A stretch of DNA of 16,639 nt from an uncultured Oribacterium sp. (GCA_902485915.1 CABTMH010000078.1:1-16639); one strand, 5' to 3'; positions 1-7,313 are shown, counted from the first letter of the stretch. Translations and numbers: made by a program. Notes: a model not told the origin generated them from the letters alone.

Positions 1-132
1 CTTCGAGTGGATCTCCACCCCCTGGAAGCCATCCTGGGCGATCTGTTCGAAGCAGCTCGCCATCTCTCCCCGATACAGGATGGGAGCGCGCTCCCTCAGT
101 GCATAGTCCGAATACGTCGCCGATAAAATCAT
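1..132 (-). CDS. Sugar phosphate isomerase/epimerase-like protein, N-terminal part only
   Basis: The first 44 residues of a leftward gene that runs off the left edge. The visible peptide starts MILSATYSDYAL and reaches a GFQGVEIH segment. That resembles the second strand of the xylose-isomerase-like TIM barrel (sugar phosphate isomerase/epimerase family, often GFDGVEIH). Such enzymes interconvert sugars or sugar acids in the cytoplasm, which would fit uronate use downstream of the adjacent GH28 enzyme. The ATG at 132 is chosen because the conserved sequence starts there; the AGGTGA overlapping the end of the GH28 gene lies about 13-16 bases upstream. A GTG at 150, overlapping the GH28 stop, would add six residues. 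The substrate cannot be told from this fragment. Confidence 0.6.
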   Translation of the reverse strand, partial: MILSATYSDYALRERAPILYRGEMASCFEQIAQDGFQGVEIHSK

Positions 133-146
133 CTTCCGTTTACCTG

Positions 147-1706
147 TCACCTTTCCAGCAAGTCGATACCATCGAGATCAAATGCTTCTCCATCTGCTCC
201 CTCGATCTCCACGTCTTTTAATACGAGTTTTTTACAGTTTCTGATAAACGCACCTTTTCGAGTGCACGGCTCCACATCGGCCATCATCGCCGGATAATCC
301 GGCTTCGGATCCTCTGAGAAAGAGATATGCACATTTTCAAAAGAGAGCTCCTCTACCTTCGCTTCCGGAAGGCCATACATAAACGTCGCCGCCACATGGC
401 AGTTCCGAGCGTCGATGTTCCGGAAGGAAATTCTGCCCACCGTCGGCGTCCGATCATCCACTGGAAGTGGCTCCTTGCATCGTACATACTCGCTCTTTCC
501 ATCCGGATCACAGCACCAGTAAAACGAATTGAGTACAAACGGGGTCAGCACGCCATCCATCCGGATGTTTTCGAATCGGATGTTGTCGATGATGCTTTCC
601 TTTCCTCTTCCGCGTCTCGTCTTGATGCGTAAGCCACGGTCGGTATCCTCGAAGATACAGTCATGGCAGTAGAGATTTCTCACGCCTGCACTGATCTCGC
701 TTCCGAGGGTGACGGATCCATGTCCATACTTCATATGGCACTGGCGGATCTCGATGTTCTCGGATGGAGTCACATAGGTATGTCCCATGTAGCGCTTCCC
801 GGACTTGATGGCGATACAGTCATCGCCCAGTGAGAAGTGCACGCCCACGATTTCCAGATTTTTCACCGATTCAGGATCGATACCATCGGTATTTGGCGAT
901 ACCTTCGGGTTGTTGAGTGCGATATCCAGAATCCGGATATTTTCAGAGAAGTACGGATGAACCGTCCACGCCGGGCTGTTCTTTATGCTGATTCCCTGGA
1001 TGGTTACGTCCTTACATCTGTTCAGGAAAATCGACCTTGGACGGAACGCTCCGCCTGTTTTCTTACGGCCTTCACCTTCCCACCAGTTTTCATAGTTCGC
1101 GTTACCTTCGATAGTGCCTTCTCCACAGATCGTCACATCCGAAACACCGATACCCGTGATGATGGAGGCGAAGGAATCGAGTGGATTTCCTTCCCAGCTC
1201 GCCAGATTGTACTCCGACGCTTCGTCATAGCTCTGAATCAGTCCCGGAAGGATCGGGAAGTACGTACGATCCGTATAGGCCGACAGCACGGCGCCCTTTC
1301 CGAGCTCGAAGATGATACCGCTCTTCATGAAGAGACTGCTGATCTTATAGATGCCCTCTGGAACATACACACGGCTGTGCGGCGGACAGCTCAGGATCGC
1401 TGCCTGTATGGCCAATGTATCGTTATGTACATCGTCACCCAGCGCACCGAAATCGCGAACGTTTAACGTGACAAACTCCGGCTCCGTCTGAAACGTCATC
1501 TCTGCGGATGTCTGCTCCCCTCTGGACAGCATCAGACGATACTCCGTGTCCGGCTTCAGCCCGTAAATGGACTGCACCACGCGATCCGAGGTCAGCATTG
1601 GCTCCCCATCGATGAATACCGTATAGTTATCCGTGTAGACGATCCCTTCCTCTACGAGCTCGATACATACCGCCCGTGAAGATTTCCATATAATCTTAAA
1701 CTCCAT
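147..1706 (-). CDS. Glycoside hydrolase family 28 (polygalacturonase-type) enzyme
   Basis: A 519-residue protein. Residues about 1-75 look like a small beta-sandwich (fibronectin-III-like) domain ending in a PDTEYRLML segment. From about residue 84, VRDFGALGDDVHNDTLAIQ opens the right-handed beta-helix of the pectate-lyase-3/GH28 fold. The GH28 signature set is complete: NTDG at 272-275, GDD at 294-296, GHG at 328-330 and RIK at 360-362. The three catalytic aspartates (D274, D295, D296) are therefore present. GH28 enzymes hydrolyse galacturonan or related pectic chains. No signal peptide is visible, so it probably acts inside the cell on imported oligosaccharides. The ATG at 1706 has GGGAG seven bases upstream and lies one base after the stop of the preceding gene; an in-frame ATG at 1733 would overlap that gene and has no better site. 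It is co-transcribed with the sugar-binding lipoprotein. Exact polymer specificity is unknown. Confidence 0.9.
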   Translation of the reverse strand: MEFKIIWKSSRAVCIELVEEGIVYTDNYTVFIDGEPMLTSDRVVQSIYGLKPDTEYRLMLSRGEQTSAEMTFQTEPEFVTLNVRDFGALGDDVHNDTLAIQAAILSCPPHSRVYVPEGIYKISSLFMKSGIIFELGKGAVLSAYTDRTYFPILPGLIQSYDEASEYNLASWEGNPLDSFASIITGIGVSDVTICGEGTIEGNANYENWWEGEGRKKTGGAFRPRSIFLNRCKDVTIQGISIKNSPAWTVHPYFSENIRILDIALNNPKVSPNTDGIDPESVKNLEIVGVHFSLGDDCIAIKSGKRYMGHTYVTPSENIEIRQCHMKYGHGSVTLGSEISAGVRNLYCHDCIFEDTDRGLRIKTRRGRGKESIIDNIRFENIRMDGVLTPFVLNSFYWCCDPDGKSEYVRCKEPLPVDDRTPTVGRISFRNIDARNCHVAATFMYGLPEAKVEELSFENVHISFSEDPKPDYPAMMADVEPCTRKGAFIRNCKKLVLKDVEIEGADGEAFDLDGIDLLER

Positions 1707-1707
1707 C

Positions 1708-2124
1708 TCACATCTCCCTGATATAGTCTTCATACTTTTCGCGAAGCAGCATTCTGTTTTCGCAGGCGAGCCTGATACTCTCTTTTACGCGTTTCACGGA
1801 ATCCGGATCCCAGCCCTCGAAGGCAGAAAGGTTCTTTTTCAGAACCTTTCTGTACTGCATCACCAGATTCATCTTATGATCGAACACCTCTTCATCGATC
1901 TCAGGCGCTGTTCTGGCCAGGGCGAGAAGATAAAAGGACAGATCTTCATGAGAGATACCTGCATGAGCTGCGCACACCTTTTCGTATGCCTGCGCGAAGA
2001 TTCTCTGAATATCCTGATAGCCTTCCTTTGCATGCTCGAGCGTCTCATATGCCACGATTTCCGGCATATCCGCGCAGAGCTCTTTCATCGTAAATTCTTT
2101 ATTTTTCCAGTCTGTACCGTTCAT
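1708..2124 (-). CDS. Unrecognised small, probably all-helical protein in the pectin locus
   Basis: A 138-residue soluble protein starting MNGTDWKNKEF and ending EKYEDYIREM. It is rich in Glu, Lys, Leu and Ala, with long stretches of helical character and no signal peptide, membrane segment or cysteine cluster. The family was not recognised. It has a good AAGGTGA site four bases before its ATG, starts 22 bases after the binding-protein stop, and ends one base before the GH28 start. It is therefore a translated member of the operon. An ABC sugar operon would usually have its two permease genes after the binding protein, but this sits there instead. Guesses such as a chaperone-like or partner protein for the hydrolase are not supported by any motif. 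Confidence 0.8.
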   Translation of the reverse strand: MNGTDWKNKEFTMKELCADMPEIVAYETLEHAKEGYQDIQRIFAQAYEKVCAAHAGISHEDLSFYLLALARTAPEIDEEVFDHKMNLVMQYRKVLKKNLSAFEGWDPDSVKRVKESIRLACENRMLLREKYEDYIREM

Positions 2125-2146
2125 CTTCTCACCTTTTCACTGATTA

Positions 2147-3520
2147 TCAATATGCATTCTCTGCATATACGCTGTTGATATCATCCAGCAGATTCTGTGC
2201 AAGCTCTGCCGGATCGTCTCCGTAGCTCAGAGACTCCATGGTCGTGTAGTATGAGCCGGTCGTATCCTTCAGAGAAGAGTTCTCGAAGTTCGGATCGAGC
2301 GGATAGTTGGCATTCTCCATCGCGAGCTTGTTACCCTCATAGGTCAGACCACTTAACTGGCCATCCTCCTCGAGAATCTTTTCAGCCGCCTTATTTACGA
2401 CTACGCCTCGCTCAACACCCAGGATCTTAACTGCTTCCGGATCGGATACCAGGAAGTTGATCAGGAGCGCTGCCTCCTCCTTATGCTGAGAGGACTCTGC
2501 GATCGTCCATGCCTGGGAAATCTTATACATACCGGCAACCTTCTTTCCGAATCCGGTGATGTAATCGCCCAGAACGAACTCCTGGCCATCCTGAAGTCCA
2601 TCTGCAAACTTCTTCTGTGCAGAATCCCACTCGAAGAAGCCTGCATACTTACCACATGCCCAGTCCGGATTCTTCTCGATGGTGTCCACGCCCTGACCCT
2701 TCAGATACTCGATCGACGGCAGTACGTGATGCTCCTCCAGCGAATTGATCCACTCGAGACCCTCTGTGATCTCTTCCACCGTATAGTTGCACTGATTATC
2801 GACTGCCCATGGCTTCTCATACTTCGACTCAAGGTAGTAAACCATCAGCAGATATCTTTCATACTCAAACAGTGCCAGCGGATAGTAGTCGTCGCCCAGC
2901 TTCTCCTTAAAGGTCTCTCCTGCAGCGATCAGCTCATCGAAGGTCGTCGGAATCGCGATACCGGCCTTATCGAAGGTCGTCTTGTTCCAGTAGAAAACCT
3001 TACCTGTGGTCGAGATCGGAATCGCCTGCTGCTTTCCAGCGACGACGCAGGTATCCAGGGTTGCCTGATCGTAATCTGCAAAATTATTAAAGACATCGGC
3101 GTAATCGTTTAAATCTGCATACTTGCTTCCATCCGCAGAGAACTGATACAGCCAGTTCCAGTTCGTCTGCATAACATCCGCAGATGCACCTGCTACGAGA
3201 CTCGTCGAAATCTTCTCGGTCCAGCCGTTCCATGCACCGTACTCACACTCTACCTTGATGTTCGGATAGGCCTCCATAAACTTGTCGACCGCCTCGAGTG
3301 TTTTCTCATGTCTGGAATCACCGCCCCACCATGAGAGCCGGATGGTGACCGCATCATCTCCGGTGTTCTCCGCCTCCGTCGCAGGTGCTGGTGCCTCCGT
3401 TTCCTTCGCTGCTGCTGTCGTCTCCTTCGCCTCCTGTGTCGCATTTCCCGCTGCGCCTCCGCATGCAACCAGCTGGAGTGCCATGATCGATGCCAGTAAT
3501 GCTGCCATGTGTTTCTTCAT
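2147..3520 (-). CDS. Extracellular sugar-binding lipoprotein of an ABC transporter (family 1)
   Basis: A 457-residue protein. The ATG at 3520 opens a lipoprotein signal, MKKHMAALLASIMALQLVAC, with the lipid-modified cysteine at position 20. A low-complexity Ala/Thr/Glu linker follows to about residue 52. The mature part begins with a strand (VTIRLSWWGG) followed by a HEKTLEAVDKFMEAYPNIKVECEY segment, typical of family-1 solute-binding proteins for oligosaccharides. It would capture a sugar at the cell surface for an ABC importer. Given the GH28 neighbour, a pectic oligosaccharide is the likely ligand (inference). AAGGAG lies ten bases before the start; an in-frame ATG 57 bases further upstream would put the signal peptide inside the protein. 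It is first in the leftward operon, behind a strong promoter. Permease genes are not in the window. Confidence 0.92.
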   Translation of the reverse strand: MKKHMAALLASIMALQLVACGGAAGNATQEAKETTAAAKETEAPAPATEAENTGDDAVTIRLSWWGGDSRHEKTLEAVDKFMEAYPNIKVECEYGAWNGWTEKISTSLVAGASADVMQTNWNWLYQFSADGSKYADLNDYADVFNNFADYDQATLDTCVVAGKQQAIPISTTGKVFYWNKTTFDKAGIAIPTTFDELIAAGETFKEKLGDDYYPLALFEYERYLLMVYYLESKYEKPWAVDNQCNYTVEEITEGLEWINSLEEHHVLPSIEYLKGQGVDTIEKNPDWACGKYAGFFEWDSAQKKFADGLQDGQEFVLGDYITGFGKKVAGMYKISQAWTIAESSQHKEEAALLINFLVSDPEAVKILGVERGVVVNKAAEKILEEDGQLSGLTYEGNKLAMENANYPLDPNFENSSLKDTTGSYYTTMESLSYGDDPAELAQNLLDDINSVYAENAY

Positions 3521-3611
3521 AATTCTAAAACTCCTTCCCTTCGAAACACCCGTGCGCGGTTTTTGTCCATTTTGCACAGTCGATGCTTCTTAAATAATGT
3601 TTGATATATGC

Positions 3612-3640
3612 ATTATACAGCCATCGTATACGGTCGTCAA
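3612..3640 (-). promoter_or_regulatory. Promoter of the sugar-binding protein operon
   Basis: On the minus strand, TTGACG (3640-3635) and a perfect TATAAT (3617-3612) are separated by 17 bases. This predicts transcription from about 3605 and an untranslated leader of roughly 85 bases before the ATG at 3520. The palindrome CGTATACG sits inside the spacer, so a protein bound there should block RNA polymerase. Confidence 0.75.
3625..3632. promoter_or_regulatory. Candidate regulator site A (CGTATACG)
   Basis: A perfect 8-base palindrome located between the -35 and -10 boxes of the leftward operon promoter. It is one of three GTATAC cores in this intergenic region. Likely bound by the divergent GntR/FCD regulator (inference). 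Confidence 0.55.
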
Positions 3641-3671
3641 TCGTTTTTGGATACATTTTTGTCAATCTTTT

Positions 3672-3679
3672 TGTATACA
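3672..3679. promoter_or_regulatory. Candidate regulator site B (TGTATACA)
   Basis: A perfect 8-base palindrome with the same GTATAC core as site A. It lies between the two divergent promoters, 15 bases upstream of the -35 box of the regulator gene. Confidence 0.5.
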
Positions 3680-3693
3680 CTTATCTCATCTTC

Positions 3694-3722
3694 TTGTCTT
3701 CTTTGATGGTGTGCTATATAAT
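3694..3722 (+). promoter_or_regulatory. Promoter of the GntR-type regulator gene
   Basis: TTGTCT (3694-3699), a 17-base spacer, and a perfect TATAAT (3717-3722). Transcription should start near 3729, about 50 bases before the regulator ATG. Confidence 0.65.
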
Positions 3723-3741
3723 CGCAGATAGAATATACAGC

Positions 3742-3747
3742 GTATAC
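3742..3747. promoter_or_regulatory. Candidate regulator site C (GTATAC)
   Basis: Third GTATAC core, in the context CGTATACAAT, just downstream of the predicted regulator start site. This is a position expected for autorepression. Confidence 0.45.
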
Positions 3748-3779
3748 AATACTGCAGAAAGCGGAGGGAATGATCCATC

Positions 3780-4499
3780 ATGGGTGACAAGAATAGTCTG
3801 GCGGAAGAAGCCTATACTTATATAAAGGAAAAGCTCTACAATTATGATATTCTGCCAGAGCAGACCGTCAGCGATTTTCTTCTCAGTAAGCAGCTCAACA
3901 TGAGCCGCACGCCGATTCGTCAGGCGCTTCAGATGCTGAAAAATGATGGCCTGCTCGAGGAGGTGCCAGGCTCGAGCAGTACCTATAAAGTGAGTGCGAT
4001 TTCAGAAGAAGAGATCCAGGATATTTTTGATTACAGAGAAGCCCTCGAATGTTCTGCACTGGCGCTTGCATGGGAAAAAGGCCGGATCGACAGCAGAGTG
4101 ATTGAAAAGCTACAGAAGATCGTGGATACGATGGTCGACAAGCAGAATCATGGTGAAACCGAATCTCACTTTGATGCTGACCAGGATTTTCATTCTGCAA
4201 TCGTTCATGCAGCCGGCAATAAACGAATCTCCAGCGCATATGATGCGCTTACGTTTCAGCTGGAACGTCTGCGACCGCTCACCTACCTGAATCCTGCCTT
4301 TCAGGATAAAGCAAGTGATGAACATCAGGTCATCGTGGATGCTCTGAAAAAAAACGATTATGCACTGGCCAGCGAAAAGCTGAAGCGGCACCTCGAGACC
4401 TCCAGAAGTGATTATATCGGCATCTTCAACGGGGACGGCTTACCTGGCAATGCCCTAAAAATACTGCAGTATCTCTCTACTAAGATAAACACGAAATAA
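3780..4499 (+). CDS. GntR family transcriptional regulator, FadR/FCD subfamily
   Basis: A 239-residue protein. Residues about 5-70 form the winged helix-turn-helix, with the recognition helix in the MSRTPIRQALQML segment (41-53) and the wing near GLLEEVPG. Residues about 76-215 form the all-helical FCD ligand domain. Its usual metal/ligand residues are visible as D134-x-x-x-H138, H182 (DEHQVIVDAL) and H204 (KRHLE). FCD regulators of this type commonly bind sugar acids such as uronates or their breakdown products. This one is divergent from a pectin-type operon and probably represses it in the absence of inducer (inference). The ATG at 3780 has GGAGGG eleven bases upstream; a nearer ATG at 3770 opens only a five-codon frame. 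The next gene is convergent. Confidence 0.93.
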   Translation: MGDKNSLAEEAYTYIKEKLYNYDILPEQTVSDFLLSKQLNMSRTPIRQALQMLKNDGLLEEVPGSSSTYKVSAISEEEIQDIFDYREALECSALALAWEKGRIDSRVIEKLQKIVDTMVDKQNHGETESHFDADQDFHSAIVHAAGNKRISSAYDALTFQLERLRPLTYLNPAFQDKASDEHQVIVDALKKNDYALASEKLKRHLETSRSDYIGIFNGDGLPGNALKILQYLSTKINTK

Positions 4500-4527
4500 G
4501 CGCTCCACATGAAGTTCAGATTCAAGT

Positions 4528-4560
4528 TACTGATCAGGCGGGGCCGGAGGGCAGTCATCA
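4528..4560 (+). repeat. Short-repeat family, copy R1 (partial)
   Basis: TACTGATCAGGCGGGGCC at 4528-4545 is the same 18-base core, allowing one missing G, as in copies R2, R3 and R4. The following GGAGGGCAGTCATCAG resembles the middle of R3. It lacks the outer TACTGTTCACTCG end, so it is a truncated or diverged copy. It lies just after the GntR gene in the convergent region. Confidence 0.65.
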
Positions 4561-4586
4561 GAAACACAGTACTACGAGCTCGGAAG

Positions 4587-4716
4587 ACTCTAAAATTCCA
4601 CCCCTAAGAAGTACTAGGCCCTCTGCAATCACTGAGTTTTCTTTATGAAAACTCAGCGTTGCAGAGGGTGCCAAGGAAAATCACTCCAAGTACTTCTAAG
4701 GGGTGGAATTTTGAGT
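4587..4716. repeat. Long nested inverted repeat, MITE-like or insertion-sequence remnant
   Basis: The outer arms are 24 bases (4592-4615 and 4689-4712) with a single mismatch, and extend by ACTC/GAGT at 4587-4590/4713-4716. Inside is a second stem: CCCTCTGCAA (4619-4628) with TTGCAGAGGG (4659-4668), then CTGAGTTTT (4632-4640) with AAAACTCAG (4648-4656), closed by a 7-base loop. One flank between the stems is 3 bases and the other 20, so the element is not a perfect mirror. No coding frame and no transposase were seen. It fills the gap between the convergent GntR and ddl genes and could also act as a two-way terminator. No flanking target duplication was found. Confidence 0.75.
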
Positions 4717-4763
4717 TAAAAATCACGGGGGTGCGCCCGATCTTCGCGAGAGCTGTCCTCGAT

Positions 4764-5708
4764 TCAGCCGCGCTTCGCGCGGAGGCCGAAGTCGATGATC
4801 TTCGCGACGAGCTCCGGGAAGGAGATGCCGGCGACGCGGGCCGCATCCGGGACGAGGCTCATCGCGGTCATGCCCGGGAGGGTGTTGACCTCGAGGACGA
4901 TCGGGCCGCTCTCCCCGACGATGAAGTCGATGCGGGATACGCCGCAGAGGTTCAGCTTACGGTAGACCTTCTTCGCGATCTCGATGGCCGCCGTGCGGTC
5001 CGCCTCACGGATCCGCGCCGGGATGATGTGGTGACAGAGTCCCTGCGTGTACTTCGCCTTATAGTCATAGAACTCACGCTCGGAGGTGATCTCGATCTCC
5101 GGCAGCACCTGAAGCTCCTCGTTGCCGATGATCGGCACCGTGATCTCCGTGCCCGACACGAACTTCTCCGCAAGCAGCTGATCCTCATACGAGAAGATGT
5201 CCTCGATGGCCTCCGGCAGCGCCGACGCCTCCTTCACGATCTCGACGCCGATGCTGGAGCCCTGGCATGGTGCCTTCAGCACCGCCGGAAGTCCGATCTT
5301 CTCGACGATCAGCGCCGCGATCTCGTCCACCGTCATCTCGCTCTTATGCACCGCGATATACTCTGACGTCGGAAGCCCCGCCGCCTTCAGCATATTCTTC
5401 GTATAGATCTTATCCATACCGACAGCACTCGCGCCGACACCCGGACCGGTATACGGAATCCCCGCAAGCTCCAGCACGCCCTGGATGCAGCCATCCTCGC
5501 CGCCCTTGCCATGCAGCGCGAGATACGCGATCTCCGGCTTCATCGCCAGCAGCTCGCCGATGTTGTCATGGTGCAGGTCGAACAGCGTCACATCCGTGAA
5601 GCCATACTCCTTCAGCGCCTCAAACACCGCCTGTCCGCTCCGAAGCGAGATCTCCCGCTCCGTCGAAATCCCACCATATACCACCACGATCTTCAGATCT
5701 TTATTCAT
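4764..5708 (-). CDS. ddl: D-alanine--D-alanine ligase
   Basis: A 314-residue ATP-grasp enzyme that joins two D-alanines for peptidoglycan precursor synthesis in the cytoplasm. Visible motifs in order: GGISTEREIS (12-21, catalytic Glu region), HGKGGEDG (66-73), the GSS loop in CQGSSIGV (148-155), YDYKAKYTQG (214-223, omega loop) and EVNTLPGMT (273-281, metal and ATP site). The tyrosine of the omega loop is present, as expected for a D-Ala-D-Ala rather than a D-Ala-D-lactate enzyme. Length is near the usual 300-370. The ATG at 5708 is chosen because AGGAG lies seven bases upstream and the conserved strand DLKIVVVYGG starts at once; an in-frame ATG at 5735 is possible but less likely. It stands alone, without murF or other wall genes beside it. 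Confidence 0.96.
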   Translation of the reverse strand: MNKDLKIVVVYGGISTEREISLRSGQAVFEALKEYGFTDVTLFDLHHDNIGELLAMKPEIAYLALHGKGGEDGCIQGVLELAGIPYTGPGVGASAVGMDKIYTKNMLKAAGLPTSEYIAVHKSEMTVDEIAALIVEKIGLPAVLKAPCQGSSIGVEIVKEASALPEAIEDIFSYEDQLLAEKFVSGTEITVPIIGNEELQVLPEIEITSEREFYDYKAKYTQGLCHHIIPARIREADRTAAIEIAKKVYRKLNLCGVSRIDFIVGESGPIVLEVNTLPGMTAMSLVPDAARVAGISFPELVAKIIDFGLRAKRG

Positions 5709-5776
5709 ATCGCTTCTCCTGTCTACATCCAGCACCGTTTTCTGCCGGTGTCTCTGTCCCGTCGATCATACCGTCC

Positions 5777-5794
5777 GGGGAGTGCCTGCTCCCC
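5777..5794 (-). other. Hairpin in the ddl leader
   Basis: GGGGAG and CTCCCC flank a 6-base loop within the roughly 140-base leader between the ddl promoter and start codon. A second short hairpin (CACCG/CGGTG) lies near 5733-5750. No U-run follows, so neither is a clear terminator. Confidence 0.35.
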
Positions 5795-5854
5795 TCGACA
5801 CCTCACTTCCCGGCGCACGTCCTCCAGAAAATATACGCACCAGAATGTAAGCCG

Positions 5855-5883
5855 ATTATAGCGCACACCTATTCATGCGTAAA
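5855..5883 (-). promoter_or_regulatory. Promoter of ddl
   Basis: On the minus strand, TTTACG (5883-5878), a 17-base spacer and a perfect TATAAT (5860-5855). Predicted start is near 5848, which leaves a leader of about 140 bases. Confidence 0.6.
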
Positions 5884-5920
5884 ATGATTTATATCTCTAT
5901 TATAGATACAGGAGGCGCAT

Positions 5921-6007
5921 ATGGTTACTGTTCACTCGTGTACTGATCAGGCGGGGGCCAGAGCCGTATCGGGAAAACACGTGGACATGGGTGTCTGGCC
6001 GCGCTAA
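5921..6007 (+). CDS. Candidate 28-residue ORF running into repeat copy R2
   Basis: A strong AGGAGG (5910-5915) stands five bases before an ATG. The frame reads MVTVHSCTDQAGARAV, continues to VWPR and ends at TAA (6005-6007). Nearly all of it is the repeat sequence R2, and no family is recognisable. Either this is a real small ORF, or an original gene start was interrupted when R2 inserted, leaving a ribosome binding site and start codon in front of it. The second reading is favoured. Confidence 0.25.
   Translation: MVTVHSCTDQAGARAVSGKHVDMGVWPR
5924..6004 (+). repeat. Short-repeat family, copy R2
   Basis: The outer end TACTGTTCACTCGTG (5926-5940) leads into TACTGATCAGGCGGGGG (5941-5957). This matches the inverted copy R3 over 34 of 35 positions (one base missing). 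An inner stem GGCCAGA (5956-5962) with TCTGGCC (5994-6000) follows. It also shares GCCGTATCGG with R4. The far end is unclear and set near 6004 by the inner stem. Confidence 0.7.
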
Positions 6008-6010
6008 AAT
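5982..6010 (+). promoter_or_regulatory. Promoter of the metallo-beta-lactamase-fold gene
   Basis: TGGACA (5982-5987), a 17-base spacer, TAAAAT (6005-6010); both boxes are five of six to consensus. Predicted start is near 6017, about 25 bases before the ATG at 6042. Most of it lies in the right part of repeat R2, so the repeat may supply the promoter. Confidence 0.5.
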
Positions 6011-6041
6011 ATGTGCAGCTGTAGAAAGAAGGCATCATGGT

Positions 6042-7313
6042 ATGAAAAATCAGAGGGGTAGAAATCGAATGAAACGGATGGGTGCAGTGCTCCTGTCCGT
6101 TTTCTGTGTGCTGGCGGCGGTGCTGGTCCTGCAGACGTCGGGCCAGCCGGAGAGCGGTGAGTATGTGGCACAGGCCGCGACGGCACAGGCGACCGGGCAG
6201 ACAGGAACGGATCAGGCGGGGACGCTGACGGTGACCTGGCTCGATGTCGGGCAGGGCGACGCGGCGGTGATCCAGTGCGGCAGCCAGGCGATGCTGATCG
6301 ATGGTGGCAAGCCGGAGGAATCTTCCTATATCTATGCGTGGCTGCAGCAGCATGGACTCAGCTACCTCGATGTGATCGTGGGGACGCATGTGGATGCTGA
6401 TCACATCGGCGGGCTCTCGGGTGCGCTGAACTATGCATCGGTCGGGACGGCCTACTGCCCGGAGACGACGGGCACGACGGAGACATTCCAGAGCTTCGTG
6501 AAGTATCTGGCCCAGCAAGGAAAACAGATCACGGTGCCGACGGCGGGCGAGACCTTCGCACTCGGCGGCGCACAGATTCAGATCCTCGGGCCGCTTCACC
6601 GTGCGGAGGACAACAACGATAACTCTATCGTTCTGAAAGTGAGCTTCGGTGCGACCTCCTTCCTCTTTACAGGAGATGCGGAGCGCGCGGAGGAGCAGGA
6701 TCTTCTGGATGCCGGTGTGAACCTGCAGAGCACCGTGCTGAAGGTCGGCCATCATGGCTCGGATACCTCGACCTCCTATCCTTTCCTGCGGGCAGTCGCT
6801 CCGCAGTATGCCGTGATTTCCGTCGGTGCCGGCAACAGCTACGGTCATCCGACGGAGGCGGTGCTGTCGCGGCTCCGGGATGCAGGCGTCACGACCTTCC
6901 GCACCGATATGCAGGGTGAAATCACCGCAGTCAGTGACGGCCAGACGGTAAACTTCAGCACCGCGAAGAACGCCGCGGCAGAGACGCTGGCGAACGCCGG
7001 AGCCGGACAAACTGCAAACCAGGCAGGCGGGGCGTGCTCTGCAGCGCAGACTGCCGGTGGTGCCGTGAATGCTGATGCCGAAGCAGCAGGCGGGGTGTCC
7101 ATCGCGTCGGCTGATGCAGACGGCGGGAACACAGATGGCGCAGCGGGGGCGACCGCGAGCAGTTATGTGCTGAACACGAACAGCCATAAGTTCCACCTTC
7201 CGAGCTGCTCGAGTGTGGATGCGATCAGCCCCAAGAACCGAAAAGATGTAAACGAGTCGCGTGAGCAAATCATCAGCGAGGGCTACGCACCGTGCAAGCG
7301 TTGCCATCCATAG
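6042..7313 (+). CDS. Secreted ComEC-type metallo-beta-lactamase-fold protein with C-terminal metal-binding domain
   Basis: A 423-residue protein in three parts. Residues about 1-36 are a basic start plus a hydrophobic signal or anchor (AVLLSVFCVLAAVLVLQTSG). Residues about 61-305 are a metallo-beta-lactamase fold of the ComEC/Rec2 C-terminal type: LDVGQGD (67-73), HVDADHIGG (116-124), TGDAE (210-214), GHHGSD (236-241) and GHPT (268-271). An Ala/Gly-rich linker of about 60 residues follows. Residues 374-423 are a small domain with SHKFHLPSCSSV and a final CKRCHP, of the type seen in Ada-like zinc-binding tails on secreted clostridial proteins. The competence channel part of ComEC is absent, so this is a stand-alone extracellular hydrolase, perhaps on nucleic acid or phosphodiesters (inference). 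Start 6042 has AAGAAGG nine bases upstream; an ATG at 6069 behind GAGGGG is an alternative. Confidence 0.88.
   Translation: MKNQRGRNRMKRMGAVLLSVFCVLAAVLVLQTSGQPESGEYVAQAATAQATGQTGTDQAGTLTVTWLDVGQGDAAVIQCGSQAMLIDGGKPEESSYIYAWLQQHGLSYLDVIVGTHVDADHIGGLSGALNYASVGTAYCPETTGTTETFQSFVKYLAQQGKQITVPTAGETFALGGAQIQILGPLHRAEDNNDNSIVLKVSFGATSFLFTGDAERAEEQDLLDAGVNLQSTVLKVGHHGSDTSTSYPFLRAVAPQYAVISVGAGNSYGHPTEAVLSRLRDAGVTTFRTDMQGEITAVSDGQTVNFSTAKNAAAETLANAGAGQTANQAGGACSAAQTAGGAVNADAEAAGGVSIASADADGGNTDGAAGATASSYVLNTNSHKFHLPSCSSVDAISPKNRKDVNESREQIISEGYAPCKRCHP

Noticed and set aside
3770..3787. Five-codon leader frame before the GntR gene (MIHHG)
   Set aside because: The ATG is only two bases from the purine-rich site, and so short a frame overlapping the true start is likely chance.
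4659..5366. Long plus-strand frame opposite ddl (235 codons)
   Set aside because: It lies over the clear ddl gene, is rich in Asp and Arg as expected from antisense reading, and has no family motif or ribosome binding site.
5925..7307. 460-codon minus-strand frame opposite the metallo-beta-lactamase-fold gene
   Set aside because: The Arg/His/Cys-rich translation has no motif, and the opposite strand carries the full MBL signature set, a signal peptide, a promoter and a terminator.
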